DNA of 64,000 bases from contig QXCR01000072.1 in assembly GCA_004380135.1 (NCBI GenBank), positions 62,001 through 126,000 on the forward strand, in the 5' to 3' direction. This stretch comes from Stemphylium vesicarium (Eukaryota; Ascomycota; Dothideomycetes; Pleosporales; Pleosporaceae). Both the position numbers and the translations under genes were made by a program. The notes beneath the pieces are model-generated. The model saw nothing but the letters and a program-made list of their open reading frames with translations. It had not been told where the DNA came from and did not search any database. Shown here in pieces: positions 1-11,570 of the stretch (positions are counted from its first letter, which is position 1; every line of letters starts with the position of its first letter).

Positions 1-2812
1 AAGACTGTCAGCACCGACGGCTGGTTATCACCGAGGACACCTGGGTCCCCTCGCAAAAGTCGCAGCTGTCTTTTCTTTCGGGACATAGACGGCCCTGATC
101 CGGCAATACCATCATCTCCTAAGAAGTGCAAATTCATTTCTCGTCTCGAAGCTCTCTCGACTCCAGACTTTGGTGCAACTGCTAGCGATTCTTTCTCCGT
201 GCAACCAGATCAAAGTGCACCCACAAAACAGAAGAGACTAATCACCCAGAACCCATCTCCTGGGTATCGCTCTTCTACCCTCGCTCGAGTTCACGCTCGT
301 TCTTCTCCTATCTCAAGCGCACACTCCTTTCGCCGGGAAGCGGCTCTTGGCCCGATCGAAGCCGACACTTCTAGTACAGTCAGACATGCGTCACCTCCAA
401 GAAAGCGGAGACGCAGCAACCGCAGTTCTTCAGACAGTTTAGTCGACAATGTCGTACATATACCGTCCCCTCTACTCGACCCTACAGATACAATCACTAC
501 ATATGAAACCCCGGAACTACCCGTTCTGGGCTACACTGACGCATCCACCGAAATGACGCTCTCCCAAACTAGCCTTCGCCGATTTCCTTTGCGCCATTCT
601 AGTTCTCCCCTAAGACCCAGTCAATGGGTAGCGTGTGGCGGCTCTTTGCCATCCCCTCGCCATGGGCAAACAAGCACGCCTGACCGTTTCATCGCCCAGC
701 GCCGACCCCCCGCTATGGCTAGAGAAAGTTTTGAGCTCAACAGTCCCGCAGACCGCAGAAAAAAGGGACAGGCAACGAATCGCGATACTCATACAAACGC
801 GGACGCTTTCAGTCGCCGGCTACGCAGAAGCGGTCGCATGAACGAAGAGTTACGTGGACTTCGGGATGCGCATTCGATAATCTCAGGGAGAGCTAATGCG
901 AATAGAAGGAATGTCAACTTCAGACGTAGTTTGGCCCCTTTGGCTGCTCGCCAGATCAGTGCCGGGGCTGTCTGGAATGTCGGCGGACCTTCTGCTGTGA
1001 GCGATACAGTGGTAGCTGTCTCCACTGGCAGAGGTAGGATGCTTGGTAGTGGAACAAATGCACCGCTATATAAGTCTGCGTTCCTCAACCGAGCAGATCC
1101 GGAAGCTGAGTTGGAAGCCTACGGACGACGTCTTGCACTTGCGCTTGATATCGATCAGACTGATCGCATATTCCAGCACACATCATCCCCGCCAGCTTGG
1201 AGCTCGTCAAATTCAAGTCCCACGTTACGAACCAACCATGTGTGGCGCGACAGTGCATGGGTCAAAGATGGCCTTGTTATGCGTTTGTTTTCGCTTTTCC
1301 AGACTCTTCTGTTAATTCCCCGCTAACAACAAGATGAAGCACAGCGGCAGGCGCCCCGAAAGCGAAGACCAGTGCCCATCCTACCATTCAGATATGTTCG
1401 TTGCTTAATCGCAATCGTTGGAGCTAACATGACGTACAGTCCTCGACGCACCCAACCTTCGTGATGATTACTACTGCACCTTGCTCGCATACTCGAACAC
1501 ATCCAAATGCCTAGCCGTCGGCTTGGGAAACTTTGTACATCTCTGGTCTGAGCGAAGCGGCGTGAACACGCCAGAGTCACTCAACGCTGTGCCGCCAAAT
1601 AGCGCCCCAGAGACTCGCCACGTCACGTCTCTGGATTTCTCTTCCACATCAGGCGGGCAAGCGATCCTTGCTGTCGGAAGAGCAGACGGTCGCATTTCGC
1701 TTTGGAGTCCTTTCGACTCGGAACCCCGATTCGATGCCACACAGCCCAAGCCAGTGTCATGCGTCTCATGGCGACCAAGCGTTGTTCCACGGCCCTCCCT
1801 TCGCGATAGAGCAATGACAGTGCCAACTGAGGAGCTACTAATCGGCGACGAAGTAGGCCACATATACTTTTACAGCGTAGAATGGCCGTCGGAGACGCAA
1901 AGCGCCCTATTCGGCTGGCACGGCGCCATGACTCTCCTCGCCCGTCTGACAATTCACAGCCAGCAGATCTGCGGCCTCACATGGTCCTCCGACGGCGAGC
2001 TCTTCGCCAGCGGCGGAAACGACAACAATTGCAATCTCTTTGAGACGAAGAAAGTCCTTCGACCCAACCTTTCCGCCGAAGACAGCACCACAGCAGCTAT
2101 CCTTGATGTCCGTGAGGGACCGCGTGGAGAATCAATCTACACAGTGACTAACACTAACCGCAACAACAACCCTGTTCTGCATCTCGCTCAGTCCGCAGCG
2201 AAACATACCTGGACGCTCAACGCGGCTGTCAAAGCAATGGCGTTCTGTCCCTGGCAACGCGGTCTCATCGCCATCGGTGGCGGATCTAATGATCGATGCA
2301 TTCACTTCTATCATACACGTTCGGGCACCTGTCTTGCAACCATTGACTGCGCAGCCCAAGTCACAAGCCTCATCTGGTCCAAGACGCGTCGCGAGATAGC
2401 TGCCACATTTGGCTTCGCACAACCAGAACATCCTTACCGTGTTGCTGTCTTTGCGTGGCCCAGTTGTGAACAGGTCGTCGCCGTGCCGTGGTATGATGAA
2501 AATCGCGCCCTTTGCGCCATTGCGTATCCCGGCGGTGCTACAAGCGGCCCGACGACGGATGATGATCGTGACGGCGGGAGGGCGAGAGGTGAAGATGGTG
2601 TTTGGTCGAGGAGAGGGGTCGAGGAGGGGTGCATTGTTGTTGCGGCTAGTGATATGGCGATTCGTTTCCATGAGATATGGTCGGATCGTCGGGGTAGTGT
2701 GGGGTCGGGCGGTCTACTGGGTAGTGGGACGATGGGATCACTGGGTGGGATCGACATCCTAGAGGGTCCATATGCGGGGGCGATTGGGAGGCATGGTACA
2801 GTGATTAGATGA
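1..2812 (+). CDS. AMA1: Meiotic APC/C activator, AMA1-like Cdc20/Cdh1 family (5' end outside window)
   Basis: Substrate-recruiting activator of the anaphase-promoting complex; AMA1 is the meiosis-specific member in fungi. Reading frame 1 is open from base 1, so the start lies to the left. Inferred exons are 1-1282, 1334-1399 and 1440-2812, which together keep one frame (906 residues visible). The long Ser/Pro/Arg-rich N-terminus contains a C-box-like DRFIAQR at about 682-702; the usual form is DR(F/Y)IPxR, so Pro is Ala here. Exon 3 opens with LDAPNLRDDYYCTLL, the family signature just before the propeller, then WD40 blades (e.g. SVLAVGRADGRISLWSP-like units). The protein ends in Ile-Arg, the IR tail that binds the APC/C. 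The second intron is only 40 nt with a weak donor, so that junction may be off. Blade sequences diverge from mitotic Cdc20 and Cdh1, which is why AMA1 is preferred; assignment to another activator is possible. Confidence 0.78.
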
Positions 2813-3077
2813 CAAGGTAGACGACCACTCAACAAGTGAGAGTGCCTAGAAGCAATCAAACGTGACAACAATTCAAAATCTGTAGAGCATGGAGACGGTC
2901 GTGAAGTGATGCAATTGTTTATTGAGACAACTGCCTGAAATAGTCAGTGGTATGAGAAGCGCCTATTCCCTAGAATGCCCGAAGTTTTTCATTCAGATAC
3001 AGGAGCCCACACCGTTATTTTCGTGCCGACGCCATTGTAATCATTCCACGACCCAATCATGAACTCATGATGATGCT

Positions 3078-3996
3078 CTAGTGCTTCATGGAAGACGCCC
3101 TCCTCTTGCGGGCCTCGTCGTGGGCGGCCTTGGCATCGTTGATGCGCTTGGAAAGGATCTGAGCGTACTCGTTCTGCGCGATTGTTAGCCTTGGGTCTTG
3201 TAGAAGTGGTACTGGGTGTACGTACGGCAGCATCCTTGGAAGCCTCCGCGCGGCGGCGCTTGAGTGCGACCCTGTGGCGCTTGTGCTGGAGACGCTGAGG
3301 AGTAACCAGACGCTGGATCTTGGGGGCCTTGGTGTAGGGCTTCGCGCCCTCCTTCTTGGGCTGGACCTCACGGCGGATGACGAACTTGCGGACCTAGACG
3401 GGCAATTGTTAGTGGTCAAACCTTGAAACTCTATAGGCTCACTTCTTGCTCAGACTCAATGCACTGCTTGTAGCAGGAAAGAGCGAGACTCAATCCGCTA
3501 TACGAAGCAGGATTGGCGAAGAAGCTATGAGAAAACTCACATCATCTTCCTTGCTGAGACCGAAGAAGCGGCGGATCTTGGTGGCGCGCTTGGGACCGAG
3601 GCGCTTGGGGTGGACAACGTCGGTCAGGCCGGGAATTTCCTCGTCACCCTTCTTGACGATGCTGAGAGCAAGGACGGAAAGGTCCATGGCGACGATGCAA
3701 CCACGAACCGATTTCCTCTTGCGCTCACCAGTGCGGCGGGGGCGGTAGCAGGAGTGGCCGTCGGCGAGCAGGAGACGGACACGAGTAGGGTGCATGACAC
3801 CCTGCTTCATGGGGAAACCTTGCTTGTCGTTACCACCGGTGATCCTGAAGATGTAGCCCTTGAACTCGTCGCCGACGCTGTCGCCAGGAACTTCGTGACC
3901 CATGCGGCGGTCCATGAAGACACGGAGCTTGCGCTCATCGTCGATCTCGATCAATTTCTGGGTGCCATTGTTGGGGTAGGAGATGTTGAGCTTCAT
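3078..3996 (-). CDS. RPS6: 40S ribosomal protein S6 (eS6)
   Basis: Small-subunit ribosomal protein that also carries C-terminal serines phosphorylated downstream of TOR/S6 kinase. Exons on the minus strand: 3996-3541, 3393-3226 and 3173-3078, giving 239 residues; yeast S6 is 236. The N-terminus [14 protein letters not shown] and the central [17 protein letters not shown] are nearly invariant in the family. The third exon ends in RRASSMKH, retaining the basic RRxS phosphorylation context. All three exons join in frame with good GT/AG sites. Fungal RPS6 genes often carry an extra 5' intron after the first codons, but here ATG-AAG-CTC is continuous so the start at 3996 is used. The next gene upstream is the calcipressin on the same strand. 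Confidence 0.97.
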
Positions 3997-4746
3997 CTTG
4001 ACTGCGGCGTCTCGACGGCGTGTGGAAGCTGCAACGTTAGTAGATGGTCGTCGTGAGAGTCGAAATTCTGAGTTTCGCTGGATGGATCTTTTCGACGAGG
4101 CCTAAGCGAGGTGGGCACGCTAATGCACTTGGCGCGTCACGTGTGCGCGCGACAACGAGACGAACGAGAACAACGATGGGAGACGACGGAAAAGACGAGT
4201 GAAGCAAAAGTTGATAAAATACAGATGATGGTCGTAGAATGGTGCTCTGTTTTCGACAGCTTATACTGACATGTACCCAAATTCCCCCCAAAGTTCGACA
4301 TCTCCTCACCGAACGACTGCACCCGGCGCGTGACTACAAGCGCCCCAGCTGCAGGATTGCAAGCGACAAAAGAATAAGGGTTGCATGAATTCTTTTTTAT
4401 GAATTTACATACCATATTGGTAGGCTAGCTGAGCACGACAGATCTCGCAAATCCTATAAGCATTCACTCCTTGACAACAAGTAGTGGGGCAGTCTGCGAT
4501 TGAGAATGTTCGTCTTATTCCCGCAGGATATCAACCCCTCTAAACCCTCAAAACTATAATTCCAACGCTACCCCAGTTCGTTCCCATATCCCATCTGTCG
4601 CATCAAACCAGCTCATTAGGTACAGAGCATTCCCAAACAATAGACCGCCAACGCCGAAGCCATGCCTGGCCATGAAATTGTGCACGTATAATGCTTTTCG
4701 ATAACACAAAGAGAGAAAACAAACGGAAAGAAAGCGACAAAAGACC
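3997..4746. other. Intergenic: RPS6 promoter and calcipressin 3' flank
   Basis: About 750 bases without a supportable gene. It must contain the RPS6 promoter and leader (next to 3996) and the 3' UTR of the calcipressin gene. Small open frames here have no recognisable protein features. Confidence 0.6.
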
Positions 4747-5619
4747 CTAATGCATCAACTCGACCGGCGGCCTTGCGGTGCTGACTGTGACGCCCTGTGC
4801 CTTCTGCGAAGCGATGGGTCCCTCGACCCCCTCCATGACGTCGAGTGGCGTCAAAGGTTCAGGTGTTTCGGTTGTGTCTTCGACTGAGATAGCGGGGAGG
4901 TTTGGTGAGTCACCGTGATCCTCTGGGTGGTAGACTACAGTTGTGCTGCCAGTACGCCTACGGGTGATGGGGCTACCTCCGTGGTCGATGGTTGGCGACG
5001 ACGCCTCGTGGTTCGCATGCAGCTTTGCCAGGGCTGCTGCCAGATCCTCTGGGTGCACAATCGTGTTGGGCGCATCCTCTTCTTTCATTTCCCAGCCCAT
5101 GGGCGGCGACGGTGGTGGCGAGATGAAGAATAGTCGGTCCGATTTGGGGAGTGCCAGGTGTTGGTCGGTCGGGTTCATGGGCGTGTTTACACCAAAGTAT
5201 ACGCGGATACGGTAGCCCATGAGCTGCTCGCCATCCAGAGACTGCCGTACTTGTATCGCGGATTCGATGTCGAAGAAGGATACTACTATGCGGCGGAAGG
5301 ACTTGAGCGGCGCCCATGTGTGTACTTTCGCATGCTTGTCTATGGTCTCGCGAATCTCGGTGAGTGTAGATAATTGGAAGATTTCGGGCGCAAGAAGATT
5401 CTAGTCCTTGTTAGCATCGTCGCTGCAGTCGCAAGGAACAACACTTACGGTTATGATGAGTGTGTTTGATGGCGGTGACGGCTCAACCAGCGGTGGCAGG
5501 TCTGAGAGGTCGATAGAAAGTGGCGACTTGCTTCTTGATGATGCGCGGGAGCGCTGCGGTGAGGGTATGTTGTGCTGCATGCTTGCGATCATGGATGCTG
5601 AGTGCAGAAATGTTCTCAA
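4747..5619 (-). CDS. Calcipressin (calcineurin regulator, RCAN/Rcn1 family)
   Basis: Binds calcineurin and tunes Ca2+/calcineurin signalling; fungal members include yeast RCN1 and Aspergillus CbpA. Two exons: 5619-5449 and 5400-4747, with a 48-nt intron (GTAAGT...GCTAAC...CTAG). Exon 2 starts with NLLAPEIFQLSTLTEI, an RRM-like fold segment, and carries the family hallmark ISPPPSPPMGWE (the conserved ISPPxSPPxGWE calcineurin-binding loop). A Pro/Ser/Thr-rich C-terminal tail follows, ending VELMH. Three in-frame ATGs (5619, 5592, 5580) are possible starts; the first gives 274 residues and the third 261. The gene lies head-to-tail with RPS6 without overlap. Confidence 0.9.
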
Positions 5620-6929
5620 AGTCTGTTATGTGAGTAGCTGTGGTGAGTAAAGGAGCAATGCAGTGACAAGGTGAGTCTTATATCAAACGTTGCCTTCTAT
5701 CGGTGGATGGTTCCAGCCTCCGCATGCCAGCATTTGCTCCGCCTCAATCCGCCAAGGCTAGAGGTCCGGCGTCACCACTCCCGCACCCACGTCCCATCTA
5801 TTTGCCCAGGTTGGCGCGATTACTGGGCAACGTTTGCACTGCCCCGCGCAATTGTTTCTCAACGCACTGTGCTGTTGGGGGGTCCGGATCTCAGCGGACG
5901 CGTCAATGATGGAACCTAACCTGACGATATCACGACGCCGAAAGAGAAGGAGAAGCGTCTCAGCCTCGCTGATGCACACTCGCCCTCAACTCAGCCCCAA
6001 ACGGACGAAGGAAACATCCATCACCGTCTGGTTAGTTCCACACAACGCTGTCTGCAGACCATGGATGCAACAAGCCTACTGTTAGTGTCCGGCTTGCCCT
6101 TGTTGGGAATACACGATATGCATGCTGCTGCTTAGGCCCTGCTTGATGCGCATCTCGCTTGACTTGCGCCTCGTCGATATCACCATGGCTCATCACATGC
6201 CCTTCGCCCACCGTGATCAACCTGGGCGATTTGCGACATTTGTTTTCGTCATTGTGCCGGCGTTCATCGACACGTAGACCGCACCCGGCAAAATACTCTT
6301 GCGCTGCGTTAGCCAGCTTCTGCAGTTGGCGGCAGTGCGGACCGCCCAAGTGCGCATTTCCTCCATCTGGTTGTACGGAGGGTAGCAAAAGCCTCGGACA
6401 TCACCAGCGTCGAGAGTGTATCATGACATGTATCATGCGAGAAGAGTGGCGCTTATGTTCCTTAATCGCTCTTTAAAGTATAAATTGTCTTAGACCGGCG
6501 GAACACGATGTTGCGAGGCAAGGAAGTGTTTGCCAACCATGTTTGCGCCGCTTCTAATCATTTCGTCCGCCTGCTCACGGCAGGCAGACTTCAGCGGCCC
6601 GGAAGCTCTAGCATCACCAAAGCATATGTGCAACCATGCCACGAGACACGAGGCAAGCGCACGGCTGACAGGAGACTGTTGCGGACCAATTGCGGCCTCA
6701 CTGTCACGTGACAAATCTAAATGACCTGTTGACAAGACCTATATACCAGGGAGCGTGTATTGGAAATTCGTCTCTACAATCTTCCATACAAAGGAGTAAA
6801 CCCAGAATCGCTATGGCTGTAATCTAGGCCAGAACGTCAGCTCGCGCTTCCACATTTCACTCCCTCAGTTTGTGAACCAACACACACATAGATGTGGATT
6901 ATCATTGCGCCTTGGTAATTGGAAACTTT
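5620..6929. other. Intergenic, no gene supported
   Basis: About 1.3 kb between the start of the calcipressin gene and the end of the SDR gene, both on the minus strand. Several short open frames exist on both strands, but none has family motifs, a coherent intron pattern or a convincing start. It should include the calcipressin promoter near 5620-6000. Confidence 0.5.
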
Positions 6930-7784
6930 CTATGATGCTCCCAATCCGCCATCAACCTCAAGGATACTTCCAGTAGCATAATCGGAATGAAGAAGAAACG
7001 AGCACGCCTGAGCAATATCGAGTGGCTTCCCCATCTTCTTCATAGGAAACATACCAGCGATATCTCCCTCACTAAACGCTCCCGACTCAATAGCATAGTT
7101 CAAGATATCCGTTCTAATCGCACCAGGAGCAACAGCGGCCACCTGGATACCAGCTTGTGCGTACTCAAGCGCCGCAGTACGTGTCATACCGACAACCTGA
7201 GGCACTGGTCAGTGGGGGGGTTCGAAGAAAAGCGCAGAGAAAGATGGATTTACATACAGCATGCTTAGTCGCCACATACGTGCCTGAGTTGTGGATACCG
7301 TGCAAGCCAGCGATCGAGGCAATGTTGACGATGTGGCCCGACTTTTGCTTCTTCATAATCTGGATCTGCTCTTGCATGCACCAGAAGACGCCGAGGACAT
7401 TAACGCGCCACATCTTTTCGAACTCTTCGGTAGATGCGTCGCCGATCTGTTGGGTATCGGTGGAGATGCCCGCATTGTTGACTGCTCCGTCAAGACGACC
7501 GTAGATGGAGATTGCCTTTTGATGGAGAGCTTTGACTGATTGTTGGTCTGAGACATCGGCTTCGATGAATGTAGCTTCTCCTCCCTTATCTTTGATGGAT
7601 TGAACAACCTGTTACATTGATGTTACTAACAGTTCGTCAAGGTTTGACCATGCAGACTTACCTCGTTACCTTTTGCAGTGTTCCGTCCGGATATGACTAC
7701 GGTCCATCCTTGGGAAACGAGCAATTCTGCAGTTGCGCGCCCAATGCCCTGGGTAGCACCAGTGATGAGACACACAGGAGACAT
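6930..7784 (-). CDS. Short-chain dehydrogenase/reductase (classical, FabG-like)
   Basis: NAD(P)H-dependent oxidoreductase of the classical SDR type; substrate unknown. Exons on the minus strand: 7784-7662, 7608-7258 and 7196-6930, giving 246 residues, the usual size for this class. Visible motifs: cofactor loop TGATQGIG near residue 9, NNAG around residue 85, the catalytic S...YxxxK as IASIAGLHG...YVATK, and the C-terminal DGGLGAS end typical of 3-oxoacyl-ACP-reductase-like enzymes. Introns have GTAAGT and GTATGT donors. The ATG at 7782-7784 is chosen because the upstream frame lacks SDR similarity. There is no signal peptide. It stands alone with no obvious pathway neighbours, so a secondary-metabolite role cannot be argued. 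Confidence 0.93.
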
Positions 7785-8996
7785 TGTCGTATAAGGAGAT
7801 CTGTCGGCTTTGGATTGAAAGTGGAAAGTTTGTAGGTAACTGTAGCTTGCTTGGAATGTGACTATATGAGAATGATGTATGTTTTCATCGTGCGCCGCGA
7901 ACAATACTTATATTCAACAGTAAACATCACTTTCTAGACCGCAAAGAAGCGTAAGTCCTCTATCTCCGCATATGGCTCTATGAAAAGACAATACCGACTC
8001 TTCTGCCTCCTGAGATTAGTCCGGGTCAGAAACACCACGCAGTTGCAAGTGGTGTTATCTCCGTCACCAGAAGGAGGGTCGGATTTGCTGTCTCCGCAAA
8101 CGGCTCTGCGACATGGGGACACCAAACTTTCCTGGCTCTGGAGATTAGTCCGGGCTGGGATGGACGCAGTACAACTGGTAAGTACTCATCCGGGTTGCTT
8201 CTCATTGGTTAACGGAGGTAAGGGAGTTAGAAGCCAGCGCGACCGGATTTAATTCTCGCAGTACGAATTGGTGCGTAGAACATCATGTAGAGAAATTGAA
8301 ACTTCTTTTCCTCTACTACTATTGAGCTGTAATACGGAACAACGCATGGAGAATAAGGCGTGAAAGCAGAAGGAAAAAGACATGATTAGGGTTTTGGCCT
8401 ACGGTAGACTGATCGCTCGCCTTGTTGGCACTGCGCCGTATGACTTTAGGAGTGGATTTCTCAAGTCAGCCAGCTCGACGCGCGACATAGCCATAGGCGC
8501 TCTTGCAATGCCGCCTTTATCAGCTCACATTGTTTTGCTGTCTTAGTTTAATTGGCATCTTGTCGTGCCTGACTTGCGGCGTGGCTGGCGGTATGAGGTG
8601 TCCTTCATCTCTCGTGTGTAGGGCTGAACGATGTCCAGGTGGTCATGCACTGCATCGCCATCGCCGCGAGGTCTGCAGGCGGAGCGCATCTGCACGTGCG
8701 AAATGCTGAATGAGCAGCCATGAGCTGCGAGACGACCGTAAACCTCGCTCCACCGCGGCGTGGCGCAGGTGTGGCGCGGATGTGGCGCATGCCGTCACCA
8801 GCCGCAATCGGCTTAGGCTCCTTTGGCTCCAGAACTCACTTCAAAGAATCTCGGTATAGGCAGACGACCCTAGCCAGCATCACCCCACACACGCCAACAC
8901 GTACCAGTCGTCCTTCCACCCCAGTCGCCTCGACACCTCGGCTCCCTCGCAAGCTTCGCAAGCCCTCAGCCTCACTCCCCCCGAAACGACGACGCG
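7785..8996. other. Divergent intergenic region between SDR and RPB3
   Basis: About 1.2 kb separating two divergently transcribed genes, so it holds both promoters. It contains the diverged direct repeat annotated at 7963-8150. The stretch 8720-8996 is C-rich and runs into the RPB3 start; it reads as leader rather than protein. Confidence 0.6.
7963..8150. repeat. Diverged direct repeat, period about 129 bp
   Basis: Two copies of a roughly 62-nt unit begin at 7963 and 8091. Each starts TCTCCGCA, two bases later has GGCTCT, and ends with GAGATTAGTCCGGG (8012-8025 and 8141-8154). The ends are conserved while the middle is not, and the spacing between matching ends is 128-129 bp. It lies in the SDR/RPB3 divergent promoter. 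Confidence 0.7.
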
Positions 8997-10116
8997 ATGG
9001 ACTACGATCCAGATGGCGGCCAAATCAACGTCCGCTTCCTCCAGGTACACCGCACGCCTTGTCTATGTCAGGCAGAACCACGTCGAGCTAACACAGCCAT
9101 TCCATAGGCAGACAGCCAGCGCGCCAACTTCATCGTGCAAAACTTCAATCTGGAAACCGCAAATGCACTGCGCCGTGTAATGCTCGCCGAGATCCCGACG
9201 CTCGCCATCGACGTGGTAGAAGTGTTCGACAACACATCCGTTCTCGCTGACGAGTTCGTGTGTCACCGCCTGGGTCTCGTCCCGCTGTCATCAAAAGGTG
9301 TAGACGACCTCTTGTACTCGCGCGACTGCGACTGCGAAGGCTACTGCGACAACTGCAGCGTGGTGCTCACCCTCAACGCGAAATGCACAGGCAGCGAGGT
9401 CATGAAGGTGTATGCGCGCGACCTGGTCATCGAGTCGCGGCCGCCGAATGACGAGGTGGGAAGGCCCGTGATTACGGATTCAGAGGGAACGGGCAGTTGT
9501 ATCGTCAAGCTGCGCAGAGGCCAGGCCATCAACATGAAGTGTGTCGCGAAGAAGGGCATCGCAAAGGAGCACGCAAAATGGGCTCCTAGCGCTGCGATTG
9601 GATTCGAATACGACCCTGCGAATAAACTGCATCATTTGGACTACTGGCACGAGGAGGACCCGGAAAAGGAGTGGTATGTGATTCCTTCCCAATAAGAATA
9701 CAGACCTTAGAACTAACCTGTTACTTTGTAGGCCCAAAGACGAAGCCCGCATCAACCTCGATGGCGGCCCACCCAACCCCGACGAACCCTTCAACTACAA
9801 CGCCGTGCCCACACGCTTCTTCTACGACGTCGAAACCGTCGGCGGCCTCGAACCAGATCAAATCGTCGCAAAAGGTATCCAACGGTTACAAATCAAACTC
9901 GCAGAAATCCTCAAGGAACTCTCGGGCGGTACCGGAGACCCTGAGGATTTTGGCGGCGCACAGAGTCCCACGCTGAATGGCGCGGGCTATGGCGATGCGG
10001 GGGGCTATACGCCTGTCGGAGGCCCGGGAGGCTATGGCGGCGCGAGCTCATGGGGTGGCGCGGCGCAGGGAGGCGCTACGCCATATGGTGCTACGCCCTA
10101 TGGTCAGAACTGGTAG
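8997..10116 (+). CDS. RPB3: RNA polymerase II subunit RPB3
   Basis: Alpha-like subunit that dimerises with RPB11 to nucleate Pol II assembly. Exons 8997-9044, 9108-9673 and 9732-10116 give 332 residues. The alpha-motif region NFNLETANALRRVMLAEIP is clear near residue 28. A zinc site CDCEGYCDNC (Cys 90, 92, 96, 99) matches the RPB3 zinc-binding loop. Introns use GTACAC and GTATGT donors; the second splits the Trp codon in EKEW. The C-terminal ~45 residues are Gly/Tyr-rich low complexity (GGYGGASSWGG) and end PYGQNW; this tail lies beyond the conserved core. The next gene, MGE1, converges on it, with a (TG)n tract between. Confidence 0.96.
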
Positions 10117-10463
10117 ATGTTCTGCCTTTGATTTGGAGTGTATAACTACAATTGCATGGGAAAGCTGGCGTTTCGAGAAGGGTTGGGCGTCACACACATA
10201 CTCAGAGATTGAAAGCAAATGCAAATTGATCTTTGTTGCTCTTTCATAACTTGAAATACTTCTTGCCTTCCGTCATATCCGTCATAAAAAGCTAATAGTA
10301 CAGTGACAACAACTTGCTTAAGTTACGTCATTTTGTTTTCCAGTTGCGTGAGAGGGGAATATATGTACACAAGTCCTTTAACGAGGAGAAAGCCAATATC
10401 TCCGAGTGCCGCTCCATCCATGTACGGGTGAAGACACGGATTAAAAACGCCTTTCCCAATGTT

Positions 10464-10465
<2 letters not shown>

Positions 10466-10498
<33 letters not shown>
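10466..10498. repeat. (TG)n dinucleotide microsatellite
   Basis: An uninterrupted run of about 16 TG units between the convergent RPB3 and MGE1 genes, about 85 bp past the MGE1 stop. It likely falls in the MGE1 3' UTR, where it would read (CA)n. Confidence 0.95.
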
Positions 10499-10499
<1 letters not shown>

Positions 10500-10582
10500 G
10501 GTGGAGCCCAAGCCCAAAAGTATAGTCATACAGCAGCTCCCCGAGAAACCCAAAATCGTCATATCGCGTTGCGTTGAACAAC

Positions 10583-11335
10583 TTAAGCGTTCTTCACAAC
10601 GCCAACCTTGGCGGGTCGCAATGTCCTGCCGTTGAGCTTAAAACCCTTTTGCTGAGTGTGGAAGCAAGTGCCATCTTCCTTGTCTGGCTGCGGGGCCTGG
10701 AAAACGGCCTCGTGGATGTTTGGGTCGAACTTCTCAGCGGTCTCCGAGGGGTCGAAGCGCTCCAAGCCGTGCTTCTTCAGCGTGTTGATGAGGATACTGT
10801 CGGTCATCTTGAGGCCGTCGTAGAGGGCGATGAGGTCGGTGTTGTCTCCCTTGAGCTTCTCCTCGGGCACGGTGCCTAGAGCGCGGTCGAGGTTGTCAAC
10901 GGACTCTACCAGGTCGCGGGCGAAGCGCTGGATGGCAAAGTCTTTTGCGCCTTTTATTTCGCGTGCGGTGCGCTCTTGGAGGTTGCGGAAGTCGGCGACG
11001 GAGCGCAGGTATTTGTCCTGTTGGGAGCGTGCTGGTTAGGTCTGGTTCCTTTTGCCCTTCTCCCATCGCTGGTGGCATACCTTCAAGTCGACAATCTCCT
11101 TGTCCTTCTTTTCTAATTGCTCCTTCAATTGCGACGCCTCATTCTTCTCTGCGGGCGCTTCCTCCTTCTTCTCAGCTGCCTCGCCCTCCTTTGCTGGTGC
11201 GGCGTCCGAGTACCATCGGATGGCGGGTGTGGCTGCTGCTCGTGTGATGGGTGATTGTTGACGTAGTGGCGCAAAGGCCCGTATTTGGCGGGCAGCCTGT
11301 TGTCTTGAGGCGCGGAGGATGGTTCTTTGCAGCAT
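10583..11335 (-). CDS. MGE1: Mitochondrial GrpE nucleotide exchange factor
   Basis: Nucleotide exchange factor for mitochondrial Hsp70 in the matrix, needed for protein import and folding. Two exons, 11335-11081 and 11017-10583, give 229 residues (yeast Mge1 is 228). The N-terminus MLQRTILRASRQQAARQIRAF is Arg-rich with no acidic residues, a good matrix-targeting peptide. A Glu/Lys-rich stretch and the long coiled-coil helix (ASQLKEQLEKKDKEIVDLK) precede the GrpE core: DFRNLQERTAREI, then NIHEAVFQAP and GFKLNGRTLRPAKVGVVKN at the C-terminus. The intron has a GTATGC donor. It diverges from the PrpF-like gene across 235 bp. Confidence 0.96.
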
Positions 11336-11570
11336 ATTGTAAGGCTGGATATGAGATGCAGGTGAATGCAATGGGAGGATTCTGAGGCGAAGAGTGTAGT
11401 TGGAATGCGTGATGCGATGATGTCGAGCCTGTTCGAGAAAATTTCGGAGCTGTGACGCCCTTGCCCAGTGCACCCGCACAGGGTCCAATTCTTTCCGTCC
11501 CGAGGTCGGATCTTTTCCGATCACTCGCCCTCGAACATATTTCTTGAGCGTCTCAATGTCATGATGCGTA
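11336..11570. promoter_or_regulatory. Short divergent promoter, MGE1 / PrpF-like gene
   Basis: Only 235 bp separate the two start codons, so both promoters must lie here or overlap the coding ends. No specific factor site was identified. Confidence 0.6.

Noticed and set aside
3610..4056. 148-codon plus-strand frame across RPS6
   Set aside because: Antisense shadow of the conserved RPS6 exon, with no family features of its own.
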